NCBI RefSeq assembly: GCF_005491705.1
Contig: NZ_CP028092.1
Location: 5,146,001 to 5,210,000 of the forward strand
Length of the DNA stretch: 64,000 nt
Reading direction: 5' to 3'
Source: Pontibacter sp. SGAir0037
Lineage (GTDB): Bacteria > Bacteroidota > Bacteroidia > Cytophagales > Hymenobacteraceae
The translations under genes were made by a program, and so were the position numbers. The notes beneath the pieces were generated by a model. That model was not told the DNA's origin, ran no database searches, and saw only the letters and a list, made by a program, of their open reading frames with translations. Of the stretch, positions 8,917 to 17,100 are shown in pieces (position 1 is the stretch's first letter; each line of letters opens with the position of its first letter).

Positions 8917-9064
8917 AGGTAAACCTGCCTCCTTGCGTTTCACCTGGTTTGCTATAACTTAGAACCTGAATCATGGCTCAAAAAGATACAGGTAACTAAG
9001 CTAGATTCAGGTGTGTTTGCGTACTCCAAAAGCTAAATCTGATAATAACTTCTAACAAACCGCT

Positions 9065-9760
9065 TTGAAACTTAGCATCATCATTCCTACACTTAACGAA
9101 GAGGCCTCTATAGGTGAAGTATTGCATTACCTGAGGCAGTGCCTTAGCGCGCAATCCGCCGAAATTATTGTGGCAGATGGTGGAAGCCTGGATCAGACCG
9201 TAGCTCAGGCAGAGGCAGCCGGTGCCCGTGTTGTGAGCTGCGGGGCAAAAGGACGAGCCGTGCAGATGAATGCCGGTGCTCGTGCTGCCACCGGAGACGT
9301 ACTTTATTTTCTGCATGCTGATACTTATCCTTCTCCTGATTTTTACAAGCTGATAACAGAAAGCATAGGCAAGGGCTATAAAAGTGGCTGCTTCCGGTTA
9401 AAGTTCGACGACAGGCATTGGTTTCTGCGGCTCAATGCCTGGTTTACCCGGTTTGATGTAGATGCGATTCGCTTCGGGGATCAGAGCCTTTTTGTGGAAA
9501 GAGTGGCATTTAGTGTAGCAGGTGGCTTTGATGAAAAGCACCTGTTGCTCGAAGATCAGGAAATCATAAAGCGACTCAAGAAGCTCGGCAAATTTACTGT
9601 ACTAAAGGCTGCTGTTGTAACCTCTGCCAGAAAATACCGGCAACAGGGGGTTATCCGGTTGCAGGCTATTTACTACCTCATTTACACGCTTTACCGCCTG
9701 GGTTGGTCGCAGCCAGGGTTGGTACGTTTATACAAAAAGCTGTTAGGTAGAAGCAGCTAA
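9065..9760 (+). CDS. Family 2 glycosyltransferase, TIGR04283 type
   Basis: 231 residues starting at a TTG codon; no ATG is available before SIIIPTLNEE. The GT-A fold nucleotide-binding motif is IVADGGSLDQTV, the acidic metal motif is FLHADTYPS, and LLEDQEIIKRLKKLG matches the acceptor-side ED motif. The KGRAVQMNAGA segment and compact length match the TIGR04283 glycosyltransferases often found beside radical SAM or arsenosugar genes, but none of those genes is nearby. Substrate unknown. Confidence 0.9.
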   Translation: MKLSIIIPTLNEEASIGEVLHYLRQCLSAQSAEIIVADGGSLDQTVAQAEAAGARVVSCGAKGRAVQMNAGARAATGDVLYFLHADTYPSPDFYKLITESIGKGYKSGCFRLKFDDRHWFLRLNAWFTRFDVDAIRFGDQSLFVERVAFSVAGGFDEKHLLLEDQEIIKRLKKLGKFTVLKAAVVTSARKYRQQGVIRLQAIYYLIYTLYRLGWSQPGLVRLYKKLLGRSS

Positions 9761-9793
9761 CTGGCCGGCCTAACAGCTTTTGCAAAAATGTAA

Positions 9794-10558
9794 TTAATAT
9801 TTATTGGTAATTCTGATCTGGTGCTTCACAATTTCTTGCGGCCAGTTCTGTGAGGTAACAGGCTCTGCGGCAATTTTATCAATCACCTCAATGCCTTCTA
9901 TTACCTCTCCGAACACAGTGTATTCCTGGTCCAGGCTTGGCTCTCCACCAATGGTTGTATAAGCTTCTATTTGTTCAGGCGTATATTTGATATTCTTCTG
10001 TGCTTCATAAGCCCGGATTTCGTCGAGTGTGCGCACCTTGCCCTGTACCAGGTAAAAATTGTTGGACGAAGATTCTTTTTCCGGATTTCTTTCGTCGCCA
10101 TACCTGGCCATGGCCAACGCACCTTTTTTGTGAATATGAGCAGGCGTTACTTCCTGAGGAATGCGGTAGGAGCCCTGTTTCATTGTTCTGTTATCAGAGT
10201 CGCCTCCTTGAATGGCAAAGCCCTCCACTACCCGGAAAAATTCTCCCTGGTTATAATAGCCGGATTTGGTAAGTCTCACAAAATTTGCCCTATGAAGTGG
10301 CGTATCTTTAAATAAGCGTACCTTCATGTCTCCGAGCCTCGTGCTGATGACCGCAATACTGTCGTTGTTTTGTGCTCCAAATGCAGTTAAGGTGTCTATG
10401 GCTGTTTCAGAGGTTAATTCGTGAAGTACAGGCTCTTTGGTTGTTGCCGCCTCGCCTTTGTTATCAGATGTGTTTTGGTTACAGGAGATAATAACAACCG
10501 AACAGAAGGCCAGCGGGATATAGTAAATTTTTGAAAGCAGATGTTTTGTTTTAATCAT
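9794..10558 (-). CDS. Cyclophilin-type peptidyl-prolyl isomerase lipoprotein
   Basis: 254 residues with a lipoprotein signal (hydrophobic core ending VVIISC, Cys about 26), a variable linker, and a cyclophilin domain from about residue 68 (AVISTRLGDMKVRLFKDTP, GEFFRVVEGFAIQGGDSDN, EYTVFGEVIEGIEVIDKI). It contains a longer insertion (about residues 160-200) than minimal cyclophilins. It should isomerise proline bonds in exported proteins at the outer or inner membrane. It is one of three exported cyclophilins in this window. Confidence 0.93.
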   Translation of the reverse strand: MIKTKHLLSKIYYIPLAFCSVVIISCNQNTSDNKGEAATTKEPVLHELTSETAIDTLTAFGAQNNDSIAVISTRLGDMKVRLFKDTPLHRANFVRLTKSGYYNQGEFFRVVEGFAIQGGDSDNRTMKQGSYRIPQEVTPAHIHKKGALAMARYGDERNPEKESSSNNFYLVQGKVRTLDEIRAYEAQKNIKYTPEQIEAYTTIGGEPSLDQEYTVFGEVIEGIEVIDKIAAEPVTSQNWPQEIVKHQIRITNKY

Positions 10559-10674
10559 AGATCTATCATTTACCTTATCCCGAATTTAAGTAAACTTCTC
10601 TATATTCTCCACTTTATTTGCTTTTGGCGGCAGTAAGGGAGCTGTTTAAGGCCTATTTTAGCGCTATCGCGCAA

Positions 10675-11178
10675 CTAAACCAGCTGTTTCCGCATGATAT
10701 AATCATTCATCCAATAAGGGCCGATCGGTATATCCTCTTCCTGGTGTACCTGATAGCCACACCGTTCATAAAAATCCTTCGCTTTGTTGTAGCGGTTTAC
10801 ATTTAAATCCAGTATACGGCCACCTCGCCTCTGTATTACCTGCTCTACTTCTGAAATAAGCTCAAAGCCAAGTCCTTTGCCCTGGCAGGAGGGCAGCAGG
10901 TAGATTTTATTCAGTTTATACACCTTTTCGTCCGGATATTTCTCTGAAAATGCCGCAAAGCCAATCGGTTGTTCCTGTAGGTACATAAGCAGAAACGTTT
11001 GCCCTTCCTGCATCTGTTGCTGCAATGCCTCAGCCGTATAAATTACTTCGAACATATAGTCTATCTGCTCTTTGCTTAGAATGCTGCTGTAGGTAGGCTC
11101 CCAGATTGCTTCGGCTAGTGCGTTAATAGTGGGAACATCGGCTGTAGAGGCTTCTCTTATAGTATAGTTATTTTCCAT
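10675..11178 (-). CDS. GNAT family N-acetyltransferase
   Basis: 167 residues. The acetyl-CoA binding motif is IYLLPSCQGKGLGFELI (Q/RxxGxG/A), and the C-terminal VNRYNKAKDFYERCGYQVHQEEDI is typical of GNAT enzymes. Substrate unknown. It is divergent from the dehydrogenase gene at 11304. Confidence 0.93.
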   Translation of the reverse strand: MENNYTIREASTADVPTINALAEAIWEPTYSSILSKEQIDYMFEVIYTAEALQQQMQEGQTFLLMYLQEQPIGFAAFSEKYPDEKVYKLNKIYLLPSCQGKGLGFELISEVEQVIQRRGGRILDLNVNRYNKAKDFYERCGYQVHQEEDIPIGPYWMNDYIMRKQLV

Positions 11179-11263
11179 GGTTTTTCAGGCAAAGGGTGCA
11201 AGATAGAGCCTGCCGCTCAAAAAGCAAATACGAAAGTGGCTGGCTGCAATTTCAGCAAAATGA

Positions 11264-11271
11264 TATATTTG
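11264..11271 (+). promoter_or_regulatory. -7 box of the zinc-type dehydrogenase gene
   Basis: TATATTTG matches TANNTTTG 33 bases before ATG 11304. An earlier in-frame start at 11196 would lie upstream of this promoter and is therefore unlikely. No clear -33 TTG. Confidence 0.4.
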
Positions 11272-11303
11272 TACGTATGGGGGACTACAACCAAAGCAAA
11301 AAC

Positions 11304-12299
11304 ATGAGAGCCATTTACCTTGAAAACATCAACACGCCGTTTGTACTTATTGATAAAGAAAAGCCTTTGCCCGGTTCCGGCGAGGTTATAGTGCAGGTAA
11401 AAGCAGCTGCACTCAATCATCGGGATGTGTGGATACAGCATGGCCGCTATTTTACAAAAGAGTATCCGGCTATACTTGGTTCTGACGGAGCAGGTATTAT
11501 AACAGAGGTGGGAGCAGGTGTAGATGCGCAGTGGATAGGGCAGGAGGTGATACTAGACCCCTCGTCTGACTGGGGGAATAATGAACGGGCCCACGGGAAA
11601 GACTATAAGGTATTAGGCATGCCCGAAGATGGGGCCTTTGCAGAATATGTGCGGGTAAAAGCATCTAATATACATGTAAAACCGGAACACCTGAGCTTCG
11701 AGGAAGCGGCTTCTCTGCCACTGGCAGGCGTTACTGGATATCGGGCCATGTTTACAAAATGCGGACTGAGGCAGGGGGAAAAGGTGCTGGTAACTGGTGC
11801 AGGAGGCGGGGTTGCCTTGTTTGTAGTACAGTTTGCCGTAGCAGCTGGTGCCGAAGTATGGGTAACGTCCGGTTCTGACGAAAAAATTGAAAAGGCAAAA
11901 GCGCTGGGGGCAACAGATGGTATCAACTACAAGAGCGAGAACTGGGGCAAAGAGTTAAAGGCGAGAGCCGGTGGCTTTGATGTGATGATAGACGGTGCTG
12001 CAGGAGAAGGCTTTGTGCAGCTGGTAAAGCTGGCCAACCCTGGAGGACGTATTGGTATGTATGGCGGCACTACTGGTAAGATAGGCCAATTAAACCCGGC
12101 GGAGATATTCTGGAAGCAGCTGGCAATTTATGGTAGCACCATGGGCACCAACGAAGATTTTGCAGCGATGGTGAACTTTGTAAAAGAGAAGAAAATCAAA
12201 CCTGTCGTAGACCGGATTTTTCCGTTAGAAGAAACCGAGCAGGCCATGCGTTACATGGAAGCTGGTAAGCAGTTTGGAAAGATTGTGGTAAAGCCTTGA
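11304..12299 (+). CDS. Zinc-type alcohol dehydrogenase / quinone oxidoreductase family protein
   Basis: 331 residues from ATG 11304; ATG 11277 and 11196 are in frame upstream but precede or abut the promoter box. The GroES-like N-terminal half contains ALNHRDVWIQHGRYF and GSDGAGIITEVG. The Rossmann half carries VLVTGAGGGVALFVVQFA. It is an MDR-superfamily NAD(P)H-dependent oxidoreductase; the substrate is unknown. The structural-zinc cysteine cluster is not seen, which fits the quinone-oxidoreductase branch. Confidence 0.92.
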   Translation: MRAIYLENINTPFVLIDKEKPLPGSGEVIVQVKAAALNHRDVWIQHGRYFTKEYPAILGSDGAGIITEVGAGVDAQWIGQEVILDPSSDWGNNERAHGKDYKVLGMPEDGAFAEYVRVKASNIHVKPEHLSFEEAASLPLAGVTGYRAMFTKCGLRQGEKVLVTGAGGGVALFVVQFAVAAGAEVWVTSGSDEKIEKAKALGATDGINYKSENWGKELKARAGGFDVMIDGAAGEGFVQLVKLANPGGRIGMYGGTTGKIGQLNPAEIFWKQLAIYGSTMGTNEDFAAMVNFVKEKKIKPVVDRIFPLEETEQAMRYMEAGKQFGKIVVKP

Positions 12300-12310
12300 T
12301 AAATTAGAAG

Positions 12311-12437
12311 TTATGAATTAGAAATTATGAAAGCTGCCTTTATTTCATGCTCGGCTTGAGCGAGCCCTATGCTGGTAATTAAGTTGCTCTGGCATAGTGC
12401 TTATGCTTATCGCCCATTCATAATTTCTAATTCATAA
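12311..12437. repeat. 21-bp inverted repeat enclosing 85 bp, built of AT-rich heptamers
   Basis: Bases 12311-12331 and 12417-12437 are exact reverse complements. The left arm itself is made of 7-base units (TTATGAA, TTAGAAA, TTATGAA). It sits between two convergent genes and could fold as a bidirectional terminator or be a miniature mobile element. Seventeen of 18 bases of 12311-12328 recur at 36363-36380. Confidence 0.7.
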
Positions 12438-12455
12438 TGCATCATTATAAAGAGC

Positions 12456-14657
12456 TTATAGCTCTTCTATACCTGCCAGCGTCAGGAAGAAAGCGTATTG
12501 TAAGGCTGTTTCTTTGTAAGGCTGAAAACGACCGGAAGCACCACCGTGCCCTGCATCCATATTTGTTTGCAGCAGGAGCATGTTGTTATCGGTTTTAAGC
12601 TCACGAAGCTTGGCTACCCATTTTGCCGGCTCCCAATACTGTACCTGCGAATCGTGAAGGCCGGTTGTAACCAGCATGTTCGGGTAGTTTTTGGCTTCAA
12701 CATTGTCGTAAGGAGAGTAAGACAGCATATAGTCATAATACTGCTTGTCAGCAGGGTTGCCCCACTCATCAAACTCTCCTGTTGTTAACGGAATGCTTGT
12801 GTCGAGCATTGTGGTAACAACATCTACAAACGGAACAGCAGCATGTACGCCTTTGTAAAGGTCAGGACGCATGTTTACAACAGCACCCATTAACAGACCA
12901 CCGGCACTACCGCCCTGGGCAAACAATTTGTTTGAGTTGGTGTACTTCTGCTGGATCAGGTGTTCAGAGGCAGCAATATAATCTGTAAAAGTGTTTTTCT
13001 TTTTCAGCATTTTGCCGTCTTCATACCACTGGCGGCCCATTTCCTGGCCACCACGAATGTGAGCTATGGCATAAACAAAGCCCCGGTCGAGTAAGCTCAG
13101 GCGGACAGAGCTAAAGCCTGCATTCATGCTAATGCCATAAGAGCCATACGCATACAGCAAAGTCGGATTATTGCCGTCAAGCTTCAATCCTTTTTTATAA
13201 ACAAGTGAGATCGGAATTTTGGTGCCGTCTTTTGCTGTGGCATAAATGCGCTTCGCCTCGTAATTCTCTTTGTTAAAGTCGCCTACCACTTCCTGCTCTT
13301 TTAAAAGCGTTTTTGCTTTGGTTTGCATGTTAAAGTCGTAGGTAGAGCTAGGGGTTGTTAGGGAGCTGTAACCGTAGCGCAGCACCTGGCTGTCAAAATC
13401 AGGGTTTATACTTACACCGGCCGTATAGGTTTCTTCGCCAAAATCGATGTAATAGTCGGTTTTAGGGTCTTTCCATTTTTTTACACGAAGTTGTGTCAGC
13501 CCATTTTTGCGTTCGTCCAGTACCAGGTAATCCTTAAAGATCTCGATGCCTTCTAGCAGCACATCCGGCCTGTGCGGAATTACTTCTTTCCAGTTTGCTT
13601 TTCCTGTTTTGTTTACAGGCGTTTGCATCAGCTTAAAATTAGTAGCTCCATCCTTGTTGGTAATAATGTAAAAATTATCGCCGAAGTGGTCTACGCTATA
13701 CTCCAGGCCGCGCTCACGAGGCTGAACAACTTTAAAGCTGGCGTTAGGATTGCTGGCATCCAGAAAGCGGTATTCCTGAGAAACAGTACTGCTGCTGCCG
13801 ATAATAACATATTTGTCGGACTTGGTTTTGAATACAAAAGTGCTGAATGTTTCATCAGCCTCATGGTATACTTCTTTATCCTGTGAAGTTGGCGTACCTA
13901 AGGTGTGGCGGAAAATTTTAAAAGAACGCAACGCTGCATCTTTCATGGTATAAAAGATAGTTTTATTGTCGTTTGCCCACACTGCTCCGCCTGTGGTGTT
14001 AGGTATCTTGTCTGGCAGGATTTCACCCGTAGCCAGGTTTTTAAAGCGGATAGTATATTTGCGGCGGCTCACTGTGTCTTCTCCAAAAGCCATCAGTTGG
14101 TTGTTCGGGCTCACATTCAAACCTGCGGCAGCATAATAGCTGTTGCCTTTGGCTCGCTCATTAGCGTTGAGCATGATTTCTTCTGCTGCATTCAGGCTGC
14201 CTTTCTTGCGGGCATAAATCGGGTATTCTTTGCCCGCTTCGTAACGGGTAATGTAAAAGTAGCCGTTCTTTTTATACGGCACCGATTCATCTGTCTGTTT
14301 GATTCTTCCTACAATTTCATCAAACAACTTTTTCTGCAGATCTTCGGTGTGTGCCATCATCTGCTTGGTGTACTCATTTTCGGCATTCAGATAGGCAATC
14401 ACCTCGGGGTTTTCGCGCTCATTAAGCCAATAATAATTATCTATGCGGGTATGGCCATGAGCTGTAAGCTCTTTTGGTTGCTTTTTAGCTCCTGGCGCCT
14501 GTGGTTGCTGTTGTGCCATAGGTTGTGTGGTAGTTTGTTCTGCCGTAGCGGTGGCAGAGGTGCTCTGTGACGGATTGCTGCTGGAGCAGCCTGTACCCAG
14601 TACCAGGCAAGCTGATAACAAGGTAGCGGTGCTTGCCGCTTTATTCCTGAGTTTCAT
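12456..14657 (-). CDS. Prolyl oligopeptidase family lipoprotein (oligopeptidase B-like)
   Basis: 733 residues. A lipoprotein signal (LVLGTGCSSS, Cys about 24) precedes a low-complexity Q/T/A linker, then a seven-bladed propeller and a catalytic alpha/beta-hydrolase domain. The triad is visible: Ser584 in GGSAGGLL, Asp669 in LHDSQVQYWEP and His704 in AGHGG. Sequence phrases such as LYAYGSYGISM and IAHIRGGQEMGRQWYEDGK identify the S9A oligopeptidase B branch, which cleaves after basic residues in short peptides. The lipid anchor places it in the envelope. Confidence 0.94.
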   Translation of the reverse strand: MKLRNKAASTATLLSACLVLGTGCSSSNPSQSTSATATAEQTTTQPMAQQQPQAPGAKKQPKELTAHGHTRIDNYYWLNERENPEVIAYLNAENEYTKQMMAHTEDLQKKLFDEIVGRIKQTDESVPYKKNGYFYITRYEAGKEYPIYARKKGSLNAAEEIMLNANERAKGNSYYAAAGLNVSPNNQLMAFGEDTVSRRKYTIRFKNLATGEILPDKIPNTTGGAVWANDNKTIFYTMKDAALRSFKIFRHTLGTPTSQDKEVYHEADETFSTFVFKTKSDKYVIIGSSSTVSQEYRFLDASNPNASFKVVQPRERGLEYSVDHFGDNFYIITNKDGATNFKLMQTPVNKTGKANWKEVIPHRPDVLLEGIEIFKDYLVLDERKNGLTQLRVKKWKDPKTDYYIDFGEETYTAGVSINPDFDSQVLRYGYSSLTTPSSTYDFNMQTKAKTLLKEQEVVGDFNKENYEAKRIYATAKDGTKIPISLVYKKGLKLDGNNPTLLYAYGSYGISMNAGFSSVRLSLLDRGFVYAIAHIRGGQEMGRQWYEDGKMLKKKNTFTDYIAASEHLIQQKYTNSNKLFAQGGSAGGLLMGAVVNMRPDLYKGVHAAVPFVDVVTTMLDTSIPLTTGEFDEWGNPADKQYYDYMLSYSPYDNVEAKNYPNMLVTTGLHDSQVQYWEPAKWVAKLRELKTDNNMLLLQTNMDAGHGGASGRFQPYKETALQYAFFLTLAGIEEL

Positions 14658-14822
14658 TTTGTTTGATTTTAAATTGTTGCTGATGTCGCTTATCGCGCTT
14701 AACCCAAAAAATAAAAGTAATTAAAATCTGTATCAAACAAAACAAGGCAAACGTTATGCATGCCGAATATAATTACTAAATTTAGTGCGATAACCAAAGT
14801 CAATTAAACAGAAAGTAAAACT

Positions 14823-15080
14823 ATGGCTACTCAACAGGAATTTGAAAGCGCAGTAGAAAGATCTAAAACCTTAACAGAGCGTCCCTCCAACAATGTGCTG
14901 CTGCAACTTTACGGCTTGTACAAACAAGCTACCGAAGGAGATGTAAATACAGAGAGACCGGGTGGTTTCGATTTTAAGAACATCGCAAAGTGGGATGCCT
15001 GGAAAGCCTTGCAGGGAAAAACCCAGGGAGATGCCCGTGCAGAATATGTGCAACTGGTAAATGAGTTAGCGGGGCAGTAG
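14823..15080 (+). CDS. Acyl-CoA-binding protein
   Basis: 85 residues covering the entire ACBP four-helix domain. LQLYGLYKQATEGDVNTERP and KWDAWKALQGKTQGDARAEY carry the conserved Tyr, Lys and Trp that contact CoA and the adenine. It binds long-chain acyl-CoA in the cytoplasm. This family is universal in eukaryotes and scattered in bacteria. It is monocistronic, followed by a strong bidirectional terminator. Confidence 0.95.
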   Translation: MATQQEFESAVERSKTLTERPSNNVLLQLYGLYKQATEGDVNTERPGGFDFKNIAKWDAWKALQGKTQGDARAEYVQLVNELAGQ

Positions 15081-15121
15081 CACCAGCCTTAAAAGCAGGA
15101 ATAGCTTGTTTGCTTTAAAAC

Positions 15122-15162
15122 AAAAAGGGCAAAAGAAGTATTGTACTTCTTTTGCCCTTTTT
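15122..15162. terminator. Bidirectional 19-bp hairpin terminator
   Basis: Bases 15122-15140 pair perfectly with 15144-15162 around TTG, with A-run and T-run ends, between the convergent ACBP and DUF2007 genes. Confidence 0.9.
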
Positions 15163-15181
15163 GACTGAAAAACAGTTGGCT

Positions 15182-15628
15182 TTATTTCTCAGATTTCCAG
15201 ACGAAGCTACAGTTGTAGCATTTATACTTTTTGTTGACAAACGGCAAAGGAAAACCAAACAGGAGGTAAGATAGCGAGAATACAGTTTTAGAATACCGTT
15301 CTTCTTTTACATGGTCTGAACCACAGCTGGGGCATGTAACTGCCTCTGCCAGGTGTTCCTGCATAGGCGGAGCAAGCTCTACATCTTCCAGATCATATTC
15401 ATTGGTGCCTTCCTGTATGTCGGCCAGTATAGCACGGGCCTCCTCTACATCTTCTTCTGCCACTTTTAACTTAACGCCACCCACAGCCACCGAATAAAAT
15501 GGCTGTGCTGCAACAATATGCTCATCTCCTATAAAGCACTGAATACCCTCCGCCTCCAGTCTTCCTTTCAGAATATGGGCCTCGGTAGGCTCGTTTAAGT
15601 TTGCTATTGTTACCAAGCGTCGTGCCAT
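15182..15628 (-). CDS. DUF2007 domain protein with C-terminal zinc ribbon
   Basis: 148 residues. The N-terminal ~75 residues (TIANLNEPTEAHILKGRLEA, then VGGVKLKVAEEDVEEARAIL) match DUF2007, a PII-like small domain of unknown signalling role. The C-terminal half has C99-x2-C102 and C137-x2-C140, a zinc ribbon, separated by a hydrophobic stretch (SLSYLLFGFPLPF). It probably forms an operon with the CDGSH gene, which is transcribed just before it. Confidence 0.9.
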   Translation of the reverse strand: MARRLVTIANLNEPTEAHILKGRLEAEGIQCFIGDEHIVAAQPFYSVAVGGVKLKVAEEDVEEARAILADIQEGTNEYDLEDVELAPPMQEHLAEAVTCPSCGSDHVKEERYSKTVFSLSYLLFGFPLPFVNKKYKCYNCSFVWKSEK

Positions 15629-15650
15629 AGTTAAGTCTGGTTAGTAAGTA

Positions 15651-15875
15651 TTATTGTTTTTTGGGAGGCAGGTCGAAAGCAACTGCCTCGTGTTCGAAAT
15701 GCCCTTTATGGGAGCCATCGCAGAAAGGCTTATTCTTTGATAATCCGCATCTGCAGATGGAAACAAGTTCTCTGCCGCCGAGGTTGTATACGTTGCCATT
15801 TTTATCTACCACTTCAAAGTCGCCTTCTACCCGCAAAGAGCCGTTGCTGTTAACTGTTATTTTTGTTGTAGCCAT
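15651..15875 (-). CDS. CDGSH iron-sulfur domain protein
   Basis: 74 residues. ICRCGLSKNKPFCDGSHKGH contains the complete 3Cys-1His [2Fe-2S] ligand set: C41, C43, C52 and H56. These are mitoNEET-like redox-active proteins. The gap to the downstream DUF2007 gene is 22 bases, suggesting co-transcription. Confidence 0.95.
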   Translation of the reverse strand: MATTKITVNSNGSLRVEGDFEVVDKNGNVYNLGGRELVSICRCGLSKNKPFCDGSHKGHFEHEAVAFDLPPKKQ

Positions 15876-15951
15876 TGTTAAATGTTGAGTTCAAACAAAT
15901 ATACAGTTTTCATGGGTCTTTATCTTACGAAAAACAGCTTGTAAAGTATAA

Positions 15952-15996
15952 AAGCAGAAGCGGCCCCCGGATCTTGTCCGGGGGCCGCTTCTGCTT
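15952..15996 (-). terminator. 20-bp GC-rich terminator hairpin
   Basis: Bases 15952-15971 pair with 15977-15996 around TCTTG. It lies after the stop of the minus-strand lipoprotein gene (16014), with a short T-rich tail on the minus strand. Confidence 0.8.
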
Positions 15997-16013
15997 CTTT
16001 AGCAAACGAAGTA

Positions 16014-16823
16014 TTAGTTGCTGTATAAGTAGGTGAATGTTTCACGCTTACCGTCCGGGTTTGTAACCGTTTGGGTTTGCGGATAACCACGCTCATCGTA
16101 GGTATAGGCATAAGAGTAAGTATACTCTTTTTTGCTGCTGTTGATCAAAGTTGTAGCACTGATGATGTTATTCGGACTAACAGCTGTACCTGGTTCTGCT
16201 GTTTTGTAGAACGGGTTGTTGTTTGAGTCGTAGGAATAGGTAGTAGTTGCATATAGCTGGGCATTACCCTTGTCATCTATGATGTACTGCTTTTCTTGTG
16301 TATAATTTCCATTAGGAAGTACTTCAAAAACAGTATAGGATTTCAGTTTGCCTGCGCTACCGTCTGCTTTCTCTTCACCTTCAAAAACATTTATTTTCTG
16401 AAGATTTTTGTTGCTGTCGTACTCAAAAGTAGAGTAAGTGTTATAGGCCACCGCATTGTTAGAGAAATACGCCGTAGCCGCTTTTGTTAAACCACCACTG
16501 GTGTTATAAGAAAAAAGTGCTTCGGAAAGTACGCTATGGTTGTTGCTGGAGTGTGTATTTACCTTAGTTACCTTGTTTTTAGAGTCATACTCATACTTCT
16601 GAAAGCGTTCTACCTCACCGCTTTTTTTGTTGTAGTGGCTAACCTGAATAAGTTGCTCACCAGCAAACCTGTAGGCGGTAATTTCTGTGGAGTCTGCCAT
16701 AATATGGGAGATTGTACTTTGCTCTACCACTGGGTTTACAGCATCTCTTTCTACCTTCTCACAAGAAGAAAGTGCTACCACACCGAATATTAGCATGGCA
16801 GAAAGTTTGTTTTTCAATTTCAT
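16014..16823 (-). CDS. Secreted lipoprotein with YD-like repeats, unknown function
   Basis: 269 residues. A lipoprotein signal ends in VALSSCEK (Cys about 21). The rest is rich in Tyr, Asn, Ser and Thr, with recurring beta-strand phrases such as EYDSKNKVTKVNTH, EYDSNKNLQKINVF, SYDSNNNPFYK and TYDERGYPQTQTV. This resembles the YD/RHS-type repeat pattern of Bacteroidota surface lipoproteins. No catalytic motif is seen. It is monocistronic, with AT-rich flanking DNA upstream. Confidence 0.88.
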   Translation of the reverse strand: MKLKNKLSAMLIFGVVALSSCEKVERDAVNPVVEQSTISHIMADSTEITAYRFAGEQLIQVSHYNKKSGEVERFQKYEYDSKNKVTKVNTHSSNNHSVLSEALFSYNTSGGLTKAATAYFSNNAVAYNTYSTFEYDSNKNLQKINVFEGEEKADGSAGKLKSYTVFEVLPNGNYTQEKQYIIDDKGNAQLYATTTYSYDSNNNPFYKTAEPGTAVSPNNIISATTLINSSKKEYTYSYAYTYDERGYPQTQTVTNPDGKRETFTYLYSN

Positions 16824-17100
16824 TTGGCAAAAAGTTGAAAAAATTAATAATTCATCTTAAACAGGCACCTGTTGTTCCTGATTGATTTTACAAATAACGG
16901 GAATGATTTTTGAAAAATTGCACTAGTTGTAAATAAAATTAAATTATTGGTAAGGATGTCTTAAATTCTTAATATCATACTTTTAAATGTAAGGCATTGA
17001 TATTTAATGATATATAGACATAGTAATTTTTATTAATTAATTTCGTAAAATTAGAAAAATGCAAATTATGTAAAATTAATTATGGGAGTGATAATGGGTA

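Noticed and set aside
13905..14570. Plus-strand 221-residue frame
   Set aside because: Antisense to the oligopeptidase B-like gene, whose catalytic residues are intact.
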